Program-made: the position numbers and the translations under genes
Part shown: positions 7,164 through 13,122 of the stretch, in pieces
How positions within the stretch are numbered: the stretch's first letter is position 1
Layout: the number at the start of each line of letters is the position of its first letter
Source of the DNA: an uncultured Collinsella sp.
GTDB taxonomy: Bacteria; Actinomycetota; Coriobacteriia; Coriobacteriales; Coriobacteriaceae
NCBI GenBank assembly: GCA_900544205.1
Contig: UQUG01000044.1
Coordinates: forward strand, 1 to 14,605
DNA: 14,605 nt
Reading direction: 5' to 3'
The notes under the pieces: model-generated
What the model saw: only the letters and a program-made list of their open reading frames with translations
What the model was told of the DNA's origin: nothing
Databases searched by the model: none

Positions 7164-7805
7164 ATGGCACTTGAGAAGATTGACATCGACACCCTCGACC
7201 CGGCGGCGACCATCGTCGTGGCAACGGGCAACGCCCATAAGCTCACCGAGATCGAGGCCATTTTGGGCAAGGTCATGCCCGAGGTGCGCTTTGTGGCGCT
7301 CGGCCAGCTGGGTGATTTTGAGGATCCCGAGGAAAACGGCACGACGTTTTTGGAGAACGCCATCATCAAGGCCCAAGCCGCGGTTGAGGAGACGGGCCTT
7401 ATGGCCATTGCCGACGATTCGGGCTTGGTCGTCGACGCGCTGGACGGTGATCCCGGTGTGTATAGCGCGCGCTATGCGGGCGTGCACGGCGACGATGCCG
7501 CCAACAACGCCAAGCTTCTCGTTAACCTGGAAGGCGTGGCAGATGAGGACCGCACCGCACGCTTTATGAGCGTCGTTGCGCTCATCGACACGGACGGCTT
7601 GGTCACCTATGGCGAGGGCGCTTGCGAGGGCGTTATCGCGCACGAGGGCCGCGGCGATCACGGCTTTGGCTATGACCCGCTGTTCCTGCCGGTCGACACG
7701 CCGGGCAAGACCATGGCCGAGCTGACGGCTGACGAGAAGAACGCCATCAGCCATCGTTTCCACGCGCTCGAGCATCTGTCCGCCAAGCTGACGGGCGAGG
7801 AGTAG
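7164..7805 (+). CDS. rdgB: dITP/XTP pyrophosphatase (RdgB/HAM1 family)
   Basis: It hydrolyses the non-canonical purine triphosphates dITP, ITP and XTP to monophosphates, keeping deaminated bases out of DNA and RNA. TGNAHKL (21-27) is the substrate-binding N-terminus, and ADDSGL (83-88) holds the metal-binding acids. PGVYSARYAG, GDHGFGYDPLF and KNAISHR follow in the family order. Length (213) is within the normal range, with about ten extra residues before the first strand. AAGGAGG lies six bases before the ATG. Only three bases separate its stop from the dtd start, so the two are translated from one message. Confidence 0.95.
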   Translation: MALEKIDIDTLDPAATIVVATGNAHKLTEIEAILGKVMPEVRFVALGQLGDFEDPEENGTTFLENAIIKAQAAVEETGLMAIADDSGLVVDALDGDPGVYSARYAGVHGDDAANNAKLLVNLEGVADEDRTARFMSVVALIDTDGLVTYGEGACEGVIAHEGRGDHGFGYDPLFLPVDTPGKTMAELTADEKNAISHRFHALEHLSAKLTGEE

Positions 7806-7808
7806 ACC

Positions 7809-8255
7809 GTGCGTGCGGTGGTGCAGCGCGTGCTCAACGCCGGCGTGACGGTCGACGGCGAGTGCGTGGGCCGCATTGGACGCGGCTACCTGGTGCTGCT
7901 GGGTGTGGGCCATGGCGATACGCGTGCCGAGGCCGACAAGCTGTGGGGCAAGCTCCGCGGGCTGCGTATCAACGAGGACGAGAACGGCAAGACCAACTTG
8001 GCGCTTGCCGATGTCGACGGCGAGGTGCTCGTGGTGTCGCAGTTCACGCTGTTCGCCGACTGCCGCCACGGCCGCCGTCCGTCGTTTACGGATGCCGGCG
8101 CACCCGATGTTGCCAACGAGCTCTACGAGTACTTCCTGACGCTCGTTCGTCAAGATGTCGAACACGTGGCGCACGGCATTTTTGGCGCCGATATGAAAGT
8201 CGACTTGGTCAACGACGGCCCATTCACCATCGTCTTGGACACCGACAACCTTTAG
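7809..8255 (+). CDS. dtd: D-aminoacyl-tRNA deacylase
   Basis: It releases D-amino acids (and glycine from mischarged tRNA-Ala) from tRNA. The start is GTG, giving MRAVVQRV, the invariant family N-terminus. A ribosome site GAGGAG lies in the rdgB end. SQFTLFADC (77-85) with GRRPSF and the cross-subunit Gly-cisPro motif (G137-P138 in NDGPFT) are the active-site elements. Length (148) is normal. In context, murI makes D-Glu and cell-wall synthesis makes D-Ala, so a proofreading enzyme against D-residues is a sensible neighbour. That link is inference. A perfect hairpin begins at the base after the stop. Confidence 0.95.
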   Translation: MRAVVQRVLNAGVTVDGECVGRIGRGYLVLLGVGHGDTRAEADKLWGKLRGLRINEDENGKTNLALADVDGEVLVVSQFTLFADCRHGRRPSFTDAGAPDVANELYEYFLTLVRQDVEHVAHGIFGADMKVDLVNDGPFTIVLDTDNL

Positions 8256-8283
8256 GTTACGCGGTTTTACCAAACCGCGTAAC
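8256..8283. repeat. GTTACG hairpin, copy 1, at the end of dtd
   Basis: The arms GTTACGCGGTTT and its exact complement enclose the loop TACC, starting directly after the dtd stop. No T run follows, so it is not a classical intrinsic terminator. The same loop and outer arm recur at 12772-12801 after lysS, with compensated changes in the stem. Confidence 0.75.
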
Positions 8284-8341
8284 AACTGGTCATGCGAGGT
8301 TGTCGTCTGGTACGTATTCGAGACCGGGCTTTTTTAGCTAC

Positions 8342-8371
8342 TTGCGTTTGGCGGCAGCAGGGTGCTATAGT
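8342..8371 (+). promoter_or_regulatory. Promoter for veg-ispE
   Basis: TTGCGT (8342-8347) and TATAGT (8366-8371) are 18 bases apart, with an extended -10 TG at 8363-8364. A TTTTTT run at 8330-8335 just upstream suggests the previous unit ends there. The transcript would start near 8378, leaving a 60-base leader with a hairpin. Confidence 0.7.
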
Positions 8372-8391
8372 ATTAGAGTTTTGTCTATCTT

Positions 8392-8411
8392 AGGGGTATT
8401 ATCCCCTTTTT
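8392..8411 (+). promoter_or_regulatory. Leader hairpin with U tract upstream of veg
   Basis: AGGGG (8392-8396) pairs with CCCCT (8403-8407) around TATTAT and is followed by TTTTT (8407-8411). It lies about 15 bases into the predicted transcript and 27 before the start codon. It has the form of a small intrinsic terminator, so it could attenuate transcription, or protect the 5' end of a highly made message. Confidence 0.5.
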
Positions 8412-8438
8412 GAATTGCACCTTCTGGAGGCCCTGTTC

Positions 8439-8735
8439 ATGGAAGAGATGGAAGTCAATCACGTCGACGACATCCACGAGAAGCTGACCGATATGGTGGG
8501 CGATCGCGTCAAGGTTAAGGCCAACATGGGCCGCACCCGCGTCGTCGAGCGCATGGGCACCATCAAGAGCGTCCACCCCGCCGTCTTTATCGTCGAGGTT
8601 GACGAGCGCCGCGGCCGCAAGTCGCGTCAGTCCTACCAGTATATCGATGTCCTCACCGGTCAGGTCGAGCTGTTCGACCCTGAGAGCGGCGAGCATATCT
8701 TTACCCCGCTCGGCAATCAGCTCGAGGAGCACTAA
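8439..8735 (+). CDS. veg: Veg family protein (DUF1021)
   Basis: This 98-residue protein is related to B. subtilis Veg, a small, very strongly transcribed protein that stimulates biofilm matrix gene expression. Its molecular activity is unclear. The core IHEKLTDMVGDRVKVKANMGR (about 8-28), followed by a region with VHPAVFIVE and a basic RRGRKSRQSYQYID segment, suggests a small beta-barrel resembling an SH3/Sm-like fold. TGGAGG (8425-8430) selects ATG 8439 over an upstream TTG at 8415. The strong extended -10 promoter fits the high expression known for veg. ispE starts two bases after the stop. In B. subtilis veg also lies close to ispE, which supports the assignment. Confidence 0.85.
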   Translation: MEEMEVNHVDDIHEKLTDMVGDRVKVKANMGRTRVVERMGTIKSVHPAVFIVEVDERRGRKSRQSYQYIDVLTGQVELFDPESGEHIFTPLGNQLEEH

Positions 8736-8737
8736 CG

Positions 8738-9634
8738 GTGACCGATCGGTCCCTGACTCTTTCCGCGCCGGCAAAGATTAACTTCTACCTGGGGGTTCAT
8801 ACCGAGCGCGATGACCGCGGCTACCACAGGGTCGATTCCCTGATGGCAGCCGTCGGTCTTTCCGATACCGTGACGGTCACGCCGGCGCAGGCGCTGACTG
8901 TCCAGACGGTTCCGGCATCAGATTTTCCCATGCAAAAGAATACGGCGTATCGGGCTGCGGTTGCTATGGCCGAGCATTATGGTCGCGAGGCAAACATCTG
9001 CGTGACGATTGAGAAGCGCATTCCATTGTGCGCCGGCTTGGGCGGCCCCTCGACGGATGCGGCCGCGGTCATTGTCGCCTTGGCGGAGCTCTGGGGCATT
9101 GATCGCACCGACCCAGCGCTCGACGATATTGCGCGGGGCATTGGTGCTGACGTCCCGTTCTTTTTGCACGCGAGCCCTGCGTTCTACGTAGGTGGGGGAG
9201 ACGTGCTGGCAACTGAGTACCCCGCGCTGCCCGCGACGCCTGTCGTACTGGTTAAGCCGCGGGAGGCGAGCGTTTCGACAATTGAAGCCTATCGACGTTT
9301 TGACGAGGCCCCGGTGCCTGCGGACAAGCTCGGCGCGATAGCTTCTGCCTTGCGTGCTGGTGATGCCGAGACGGCATATGCGCTCATCCATAACAACCTG
9401 GGTATCATTTCCGCACAGATGGAGCCGCAGATTCAAACGGTTCTCGATTGGCTGCGTAAACAGGACGGCACCGTTGCTGTAGATGTGTGCGGATCGGGTG
9501 CCTGCTCGTTTGCCATTTGCGACACCGCCGCCACGGCCGAAAGGCTTGCCGACGCTGTCCAGCAAAATGGCTGGTGGGCCTGCGCGACTGAGCTCATTCC
9601 CAACACGGTTCAAATCGACGCGCCAAAGAAATAA
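8738..9634 (+). CDS. ispE: 4-diphosphocytidyl-2-C-methyl-D-erythritol kinase
   Basis: It phosphorylates CDP-methylerythritol in the non-mevalonate isoprenoid pathway, the route to undecaprenyl carrier and quinones. The start is GTG, with the ribosome site GAGGAG inside the veg end. APAKINFYL near the N-terminus is the family signature. The GHMP ATP loop is PLCAGLGGPSTDAA (96-109), with Pro in place of the more usual Gly or Ser before Ser-Thr/Ser-Asp. The C-terminal VCGSGACSF is the third GHMP motif. Length (298) is typical. Codon use is less biased to G/C third positions than in lysS or greA, which suggests lower expression. No terminator follows clearly; the tRNA-Pro promoter comes next. Confidence 0.93.
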   Translation: MTDRSLTLSAPAKINFYLGVHTERDDRGYHRVDSLMAAVGLSDTVTVTPAQALTVQTVPASDFPMQKNTAYRAAVAMAEHYGREANICVTIEKRIPLCAGLGGPSTDAAAVIVALAELWGIDRTDPALDDIARGIGADVPFFLHASPAFYVGGGDVLATEYPALPATPVVLVKPREASVSTIEAYRRFDEAPVPADKLGAIASALRAGDAETAYALIHNNLGIISAQMEPQIQTVLDWLRKQDGTVAVDVCGSGACSFAICDTAATAERLADAVQQNGWWACATELIPNTVQIDAPKK

Positions 9635-9669
9635 AAATTTCTCTAGCACGCGGCGAAAATCTTTGTTAC

Positions 9670-9675
9670 TATAGT
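9670..9675 (+). promoter_or_regulatory. -10 box for tRNA-Pro
   Basis: TATAGT, with an overlapping TACTAT at 9667-9672, ends 8 to 11 bases before the mature tRNA 5' end. The upstream stretch is A/T rich but has no clear -35 hexamer. Confidence 0.5.
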
Positions 9676-9683
9676 CGAGCTAA

Positions 9684-9760
9684 CGGGTTGTGGCTCAGTT
9701 TGGTAGAGCACTGCGTTCGGGACGCAGGGGTCGCTGGTTCAAATCCAGTCAACCCGACCA
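9684..9760 (+). tRNA. tRNA-Pro (anticodon CGG)
   Basis: This is a 77-base cloverleaf. The acceptor CGGGTTG pairs with CAACCCG, the D arm GCTC/GAGC encloses AGTTTGGTA, the anticodon stem is CTGCG/CGCAG with loop TTCGGGA (CGG), and the T arm is GCTGG/CCAGT with TTCAAAT. The discriminator is A and CCA is encoded. It has the C1-G72 start typical of bacterial proline tRNAs and reads CCG, a frequent proline codon in the genes here. Confidence 0.95.
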
Positions 9761-9770
9761 GAGCATGAGG

Positions 9771-9799
9771 AGGGACCGCTTCTTGCGGTCCCTTTTTTT
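9771..9799 (+). terminator. Terminator of tRNA-Pro
   Basis: AGGGACCGC (9771-9779) pairs with GCGGTCCCT (9785-9793) around TTCTT, followed by seven T. This is a textbook intrinsic terminator ten bases after the CCA. Confidence 0.95.
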
Positions 9800-9807
9800 A
9801 GCTAGTG

Positions 9808-9836
9808 TTGTGATACCGCGATACCCGCGGTATACT
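9808..9836 (+). promoter_or_regulatory. Promoter for tatA
   Basis: TTGTGA (9808-9813) and TATACT (9831-9836) are separated by exactly 17 bases, a near-consensus sigma70-type promoter. The start near 9843 gives a 30-base leader with TGGAGG before the ATG at 9873. Confidence 0.75.
9813..9833. promoter_or_regulatory. Inverted repeat across the tatA core promoter (possible operator)
   Basis: ATACCGCG (9813-9820) and CGCGGTAT (9826-9833) form a perfect 8-base inverted repeat with a 5-base centre. It fills the spacer and covers the first half of the -10 box. Such placement is what a repressor site would have. It could also be chance, as part of the right arm is the -10 itself. Confidence 0.4.
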
Positions 9837-9872
9837 CATTCGAGCTTGTCTCGCTGTATTGTGGAGGTCTAC

Positions 9873-10148
9873 ATGTTTGGACTGAGGGCTCCTGAGCTCA
9901 TCATTATTCTCGTCGTTGTCCTGATTATCTTCGGGCCCAAGAACCTGCCGAAGCTCGGCAAGTCCCTCGGCTCTACCGTCAAGAATATCCGCGAGGGTAT
10001 GGAGGGCGACGATAAGGCCGAGACCAAGCAGGCCGAGGAGGTCGTGGTCGAGCAGTCCGAGGAGGACAAGGAGATCGCTGAGCTCGAGGCCAAGCTCGCT
10101 GCTGCCAAGAAGAAGCAGGCAGAGGACAGCGACGCGGACGCAGAGTAG
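9873..10148 (+). CDS. tatA: Twin-arginine translocase subunit TatA
   Basis: This 91-residue protein forms the pore component that moves folded proteins with twin-arginine signals across the membrane. Residues 8-21 are one short hydrophobic helix (ELIIILVVVLIIFG). It is followed by the hinge FGPKNLPKLGK, which begins the amphipathic helix, and a charged tail rich in Glu and Lys that could form a coiled coil. ATG 9873 has TGGAGG five bases upstream. A longer open frame upstream runs through the tRNA and is not real. It is a single-gene unit here: no tatB or tatC is adjacent, so TatC must be elsewhere. TatA versus TatE/TatB cannot be fully separated by sequence, but the hinge without a long basic extension favours TatA. 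Confidence 0.9.
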   Translation: MFGLRAPELIIILVVVLIIFGPKNLPKLGKSLGSTVKNIREGMEGDDKAETKQAEEVVVEQSEEDKEIAELEAKLAAAKKKQAEDSDADAE

Positions 10149-10173
10149 TCCCATCCCTTTGGGGTGAGCACCT

Positions 10174-10206
10174 GACCGGCTTGCCCGCAGGCTAGCCGGT
10201 CTTTTT
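10174..10206 (+). terminator. Terminator of tatA
   Basis: GACCGGCT (10174-10181) pairs with AGCCGGTC (10194-10201), with a further GCC/GGC inner stem, followed by TTTTT. It lies 25 bases after the tatA stop. Confidence 0.9.
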
Positions 10207-10254
10207 CGTTTTGTTGACAGTTGATTGTTTGATCAGAGTTGGGGAGATATCCGT

Positions 10255-10725
10255 ATGGACGCAAGCCAGATCGTACTGACCGCTGAGGGCCGCCAGAAGC
10301 TCGTCGAGGAGCTCGCTTGGCGTGAGGGCGATTACGCCAAGGAGATCGTCGAGGACATCAAGGAAGCCCGCGCGTTCGGCGACCTTTCGGAGAACTCCGA
10401 GTACGACGCCGCTAAGGACAAGCAGGCCCAGAACGCCGCTCGTATTGCCGAGATCCAGGCCATCCTCGCCAACGCTCAGGTTGCTGCCACCACGGGCGAC
10501 CTGACCGTCTCCATCGGTTCCACCGTTTCGCTGATTGATCCCAACGGCGAGGTCATGGAAGTCACGCTCGTCGGTACCACCGAGACCAACTCGCTCGAGC
10601 ACAAGATTTCCAACGAGTCTCCGGTCGGTCACGCCATCATTGGTCACGGCGAGGGCGACTCCGTCGAGGTCGTTACGCCTTCCGGCAAGACTCGCGTCTA
10701 CACCATCGCCAAGATCGCACGCTAG
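10255..10725 (+). CDS. greA: Transcription elongation factor GreA
   Basis: GreA enters the RNA polymerase secondary channel and triggers cleavage of backtracked RNA. The N-terminal coiled coil (about 1-75) carries the tip motif FGDLSENSEYDAAK, with the acidic catalytic residues D43 and E46 present. The C-terminal FKBP-like domain includes GSTVSLIDPNGE and ends SGKTRVYTIAKI. Length (156) is usual. ATG 10255 is preceded by GGGGAG. An upstream in-frame TTG at 10225 would add ten residues not seen in the family. TTGACA at 10214-10219 looks like a -35 box but no -10 follows. lysS follows after 79 bases with a terminator-like hairpin between. Confidence 0.95.
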   Translation: MDASQIVLTAEGRQKLVEELAWREGDYAKEIVEDIKEARAFGDLSENSEYDAAKDKQAQNAARIAEIQAILANAQVAATTGDLTVSIGSTVSLIDPNGEVMEVTLVGTTETNSLEHKISNESPVGHAIIGHGEGDSVEVVTPSGKTRVYTIAKIAR

Positions 10726-10753
10726 ACCACGGTCCCGCGTAAAGGTATGTTTT

Positions 10754-10786
10754 CGCTCCCTGGGACCGAATCCTGGGGAGCGTTTT
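10754..10786 (+). terminator. Terminator-like hairpin between greA and lysS
   Basis: CGCTCCC (10754-10760) pairs with GGGAGCG (10776-10782), with an inner GGA/TCC stem, followed by TTTT. It ends 18 bases before the lysS start codon, too close for a separate lysS promoter. It therefore probably acts as a partial terminator or attenuator in a greA-lysS message. Confidence 0.6.
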
Positions 10787-10804
10787 AGTTTGAGGAGCTA
10801 ACTT

Positions 10805-12769
10805 ATGGCAGAGAACCAGAACGCCGCCGATCAGGCATCGACGCTCAACGACGAGCGCGCCACCCGCCTGGCCAAGCGCGCCGCCCTGTTCGAGGCGGGC
10901 CAGAACCCCTATCCTGAGCACTCTGAGCTTGAGGACTACGTCGCCGATATCGAGGCTAAGTACGCCGAGCTTGCCGATGGCGAGGACACCGAGGACGTCG
11001 TGAAGATCGCTGGCCGTGTGGTCGCCAAGCGCGGTCAGGGCAAGATCATGTTCATCGTCGTGCGCGATGCGACTGCCGAGATTCAGCTGTTCTGCCGCAT
11101 CAACGACATGGACGAGGCTGCCTGGAGTACGCTCAAGGCCCTCGACCTGGGCGACATCCTGGGCGTGACCGGCGTGGTCGTGCGCACCCAGCGTGGCCAG
11201 CTTTCCGTTGCCCCTAAGAGCGCGACTCTGCTTGCCAAGGCCGTTCGTCCGCTGCCCGAGAAGTTCCACGGTCTTTCCGATAAGGAGACCCGCTATCGCC
11301 AGCGCTATGTCGACCTGATCGCCAACGACGACGTTCGCGAGACCTTCCGTAAGCGTTCGCAGATTCTCTCCACCTTCCGTCGCTTTATGGAGTCCGACGG
11401 CTACATGGAGGTCGAGACCCCCATCCTGCAGACCATCCAAGGCGGCGCTGCTGCCAAGCCGTTCATTACCCACTTCAACGCGCTCGATCAGGAGTGCTAC
11501 CTGCGTATTGCCACCGAGCTGCACCTCAAGCGCTGCATCGTCGGTGGTTTTGAGCGCGTGTTCGAGATCGGCCGCATCTTCCGTAACGAGGGCATGGACC
11601 TTACCCACAACCCCGAGTTCACCACGATGGAGGCCTACCGTGCCTTCTCCGACCTCGAGGGCATGAAGGCACTCGCCCAAGGTGTCATCAAGGCTGCCAA
11701 CAAGGCCATCGGCAACCCCGAGGTCATCGAGTACCAGGGCCAGACCATCGACCTTTCTGGTGAGTGGGCCAGCCGTCCCATGACCGACATCGTCTCCGAC
11801 GTGCTCGGCAAGCAGGTCACCATCGACACGCCGGTCGAGGAGCTTGCTGCCGCCGCGCGCGAGAAGGGCCTGGAGATCAAGCCCGAGTGGACTGCCGGCA
11901 AGATCATCGCCGAGATTTACGATGAGCTGGGCGAGGACACCATCGTCAACCCCACGTTCGTGTGCGATTACCCCATCGAGGTCAGCCCGCTCGCCAAGCG
12001 TTTTGAGGACGACCCGCGTTTGACCCACCGCTTTGAGCTGGTCATCGCCGGCCACGAGTACGCCAACGCATTCTCCGAGCTCAACGACCCGGTCGACCAG
12101 GCTGAGCGCTTTGCTGCCCAGATGGCCGAGAAGGCCGGCGGCGACGATGAGGCTATGGAGTATGACGAGGACTACGTGCGCGCCCTCGAGTACGGTATGC
12201 CTCCCGCGGGCGGCATTGGCATTGGTATCGACCGCGTGGTCATGCTGCTTACTAACCAGGCTTCTATCCGCGACGTCCTGCTGTTCCCGCACATGAAGCC
12301 CGAGAAGGGTTTCCAGTCCGGTGCCGCTGCCGCCAAGGCTGCCGAGGCCGGCAACGCCGCGAGCCCATTCGTTACGTCGCTTAAGCCCACGCTCGATTAC
12401 TCCAAGATCGCCGTTGAGCCGCTGTTTGAGGAGTTCGTCGACTTTGATACCTTCTCCAAGAGCGATTTCCGCGCTGTGAAGGTCAAGGCATGCGAGGCCG
12501 TCAAGAAGTCCAAGAAGCTGCTGAACTTTACGCTCGACGACGGCACCGGCACCGACCGCACCATCCTCTCCGGTATTCACGAGTACTACGAGCCCGAGGA
12601 CCTGGTCGGTAAGATCCTGCTCGCCATCACCAATCTGCCTCCGCGCAAGATGATGGGCATCCCCAGCTGCGGCATGCTGATCAGCGCTGTCCACGAGGAG
12701 GAGGGCGAGGAGCGCCTCAACCTGATCCAGCTCGATGCTTCCATCCCCGCCGGCGCAAAGATGTACTAG
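10805..12769 (+). CDS. lysS: Lysyl-tRNA synthetase (class II) with C-terminal tRNA-binding domain
   Basis: It charges tRNA-Lys. The N-terminal OB-fold anticodon-binding domain (about 65-150, including KIAGRVVAKRGQGKIMF) is followed by the class II core. Motif 2 FEIGRIFRNE starts at 253, and motif 3 GGIGIGIDR spans 469-477. The usual LysRS ends near residue 498 (LLFPHMKP). Here it continues through an Ala/Gly-rich linker (about 503-520) to a second OB domain at 531-654. That domain has DFRAVKVKACE, LLNFTLDDG, ILSGIHEYY and the PRKMMGIPSCGML block, as in Trbp111, EMAPII and the C-terminus of MetRS. This fusion explains the length of 654. GAGGAG precedes the ATG. Heavy G/C-ending codons suggest high expression. 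Confidence 0.95.
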   Translation: MAENQNAADQASTLNDERATRLAKRAALFEAGQNPYPEHSELEDYVADIEAKYAELADGEDTEDVVKIAGRVVAKRGQGKIMFIVVRDATAEIQLFCRINDMDEAAWSTLKALDLGDILGVTGVVVRTQRGQLSVAPKSATLLAKAVRPLPEKFHGLSDKETRYRQRYVDLIANDDVRETFRKRSQILSTFRRFMESDGYMEVETPILQTIQGGAAAKPFITHFNALDQECYLRIATELHLKRCIVGGFERVFEIGRIFRNEGMDLTHNPEFTTMEAYRAFSDLEGMKALAQGVIKAANKAIGNPEVIEYQGQTIDLSGEWASRPMTDIVSDVLGKQVTIDTPVEELAAAAREKGLEIKPEWTAGKIIAEIYDELGEDTIVNPTFVCDYPIEVSPLAKRFEDDPRLTHRFELVIAGHEYANAFSELNDPVDQAERFAAQMAEKAGGDDEAMEYDEDYVRALEYGMPPAGGIGIGIDRVVMLLTNQASIRDVLLFPHMKPEKGFQSGAAAAKAAEAGNAASPFVTSLKPTLDYSKIAVEPLFEEFVDFDTFSKSDFRAVKVKACEAVKKSKKLLNFTLDDGTGTDRTILSGIHEYYEPEDLVGKILLAITNLPPRKMMGIPSCGMLISAVHEEEGEERLNLIQLDASIPAGAKMY

Positions 12770-12771
12770 GG

Positions 12772-12801
12772 GGTTACGGCGTTTTACCAAACGCCGTAAC
12801 C
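12772..12801. repeat. GTTACG hairpin, copy 2, at the end of lysS
   Basis: The arms GGTTACGGCGTTT and its exact complement enclose loop TACC, starting two bases after the lysS stop. It has no T run. Compared with 8256-8283, the outer GTTACG, the TTT next to the loop and the loop are identical. The two changed stem bases are changed on both sides, so pairing is kept. Confidence 0.75.
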
Positions 12802-12842
12802 GCTCGACGCTGCGCGCCGCCCAGAGCGACAATTTGTCATTC

Positions 12843-12884
12843 AAAAGGCAAGGCATGACCAGAAGGTCTATGCCTTGCCTTTTT
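12843..12884 (+). terminator. Strong terminator after lysS
   Basis: AAAAGGCAAGGCAT (12843-12856) pairs perfectly with 12870-12883, with an inner GACC/GGTC stem (12857-12860, 12865-12868) and loop AGAA. The T run is 12880-12884. The A run on the left would also serve as a T tract for - strand transcripts, so it may work in both directions. Confidence 0.9.
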
Positions 12885-13122
12885 CATGCCAACTTGTTCG
12901 CTCTGGACGTCGCTCGCTGTCCGTCCTCTATCTGCGGTGTTGCCCTGGTTGGCACTTAGGGACGTTCCTTTTCTGCCGGCACTTGGGGACAGTCCTAGTC
13001 GTTGGGGATCTACCGACGCATTGGGGGTTTGCGCCTTCCATGCATGACAGCCGTCTCTTTTATGTTTCCTTTAGCCGTTGCTGCCTAGGATGGGGGTTAG
13101 TCGGTAGGAAGGGAGCGTCTAT
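12885..13122. other. Spacer between lysS terminator and the ThrE-family gene
   Basis: There are 238 bases without a gene. It contains the tandem repeat at 12951-12996. A good ribosome site AGGAAGGGAG (13106-13115) serves the next gene. T-rich boxes around 13058-13070 could include a -10, but no pair of promoter hexamers stands out. No RNA gene is recognised. Confidence 0.6.
12951..12996. repeat. Tandem GGCACTT-GGGAC repeat
   Basis: GGCACTTAGGGACGTTCCT (12951-12969) and GGCACTTGGGGACAGTCCT (12978-12996) match at 16 of 19 positions with a 27-base period. Each has a small imperfect palindrome (GGGACGTTCC; GGACAGTCC). A related GGGACAGG word lies in the loop of the hairpin after rph. This may be a dispersed intergenic repeat of the genome, which the window alone cannot show. 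Confidence 0.55.

Noticed and set aside
9690..9872. N-terminal extension of tatA starting inside the tRNA
   Set aside because: It would be read through tRNA-Pro, its terminator and the tatA promoter. The TatA N-terminus and ribosome site fix the start at 9873.
10214..10219. TTGACA as the -35 box of a greA promoter
   Set aside because: The position 17 bases downstream reads AGTTGG, and no alternative -10 box is found before the ribosome site.
10726..10804. T-box or lysine riboswitch in front of lysS
   Set aside because: The gap is only 79 bases and is mostly taken by one simple hairpin. There is no T-box consensus and no room for a lysine aptamer.
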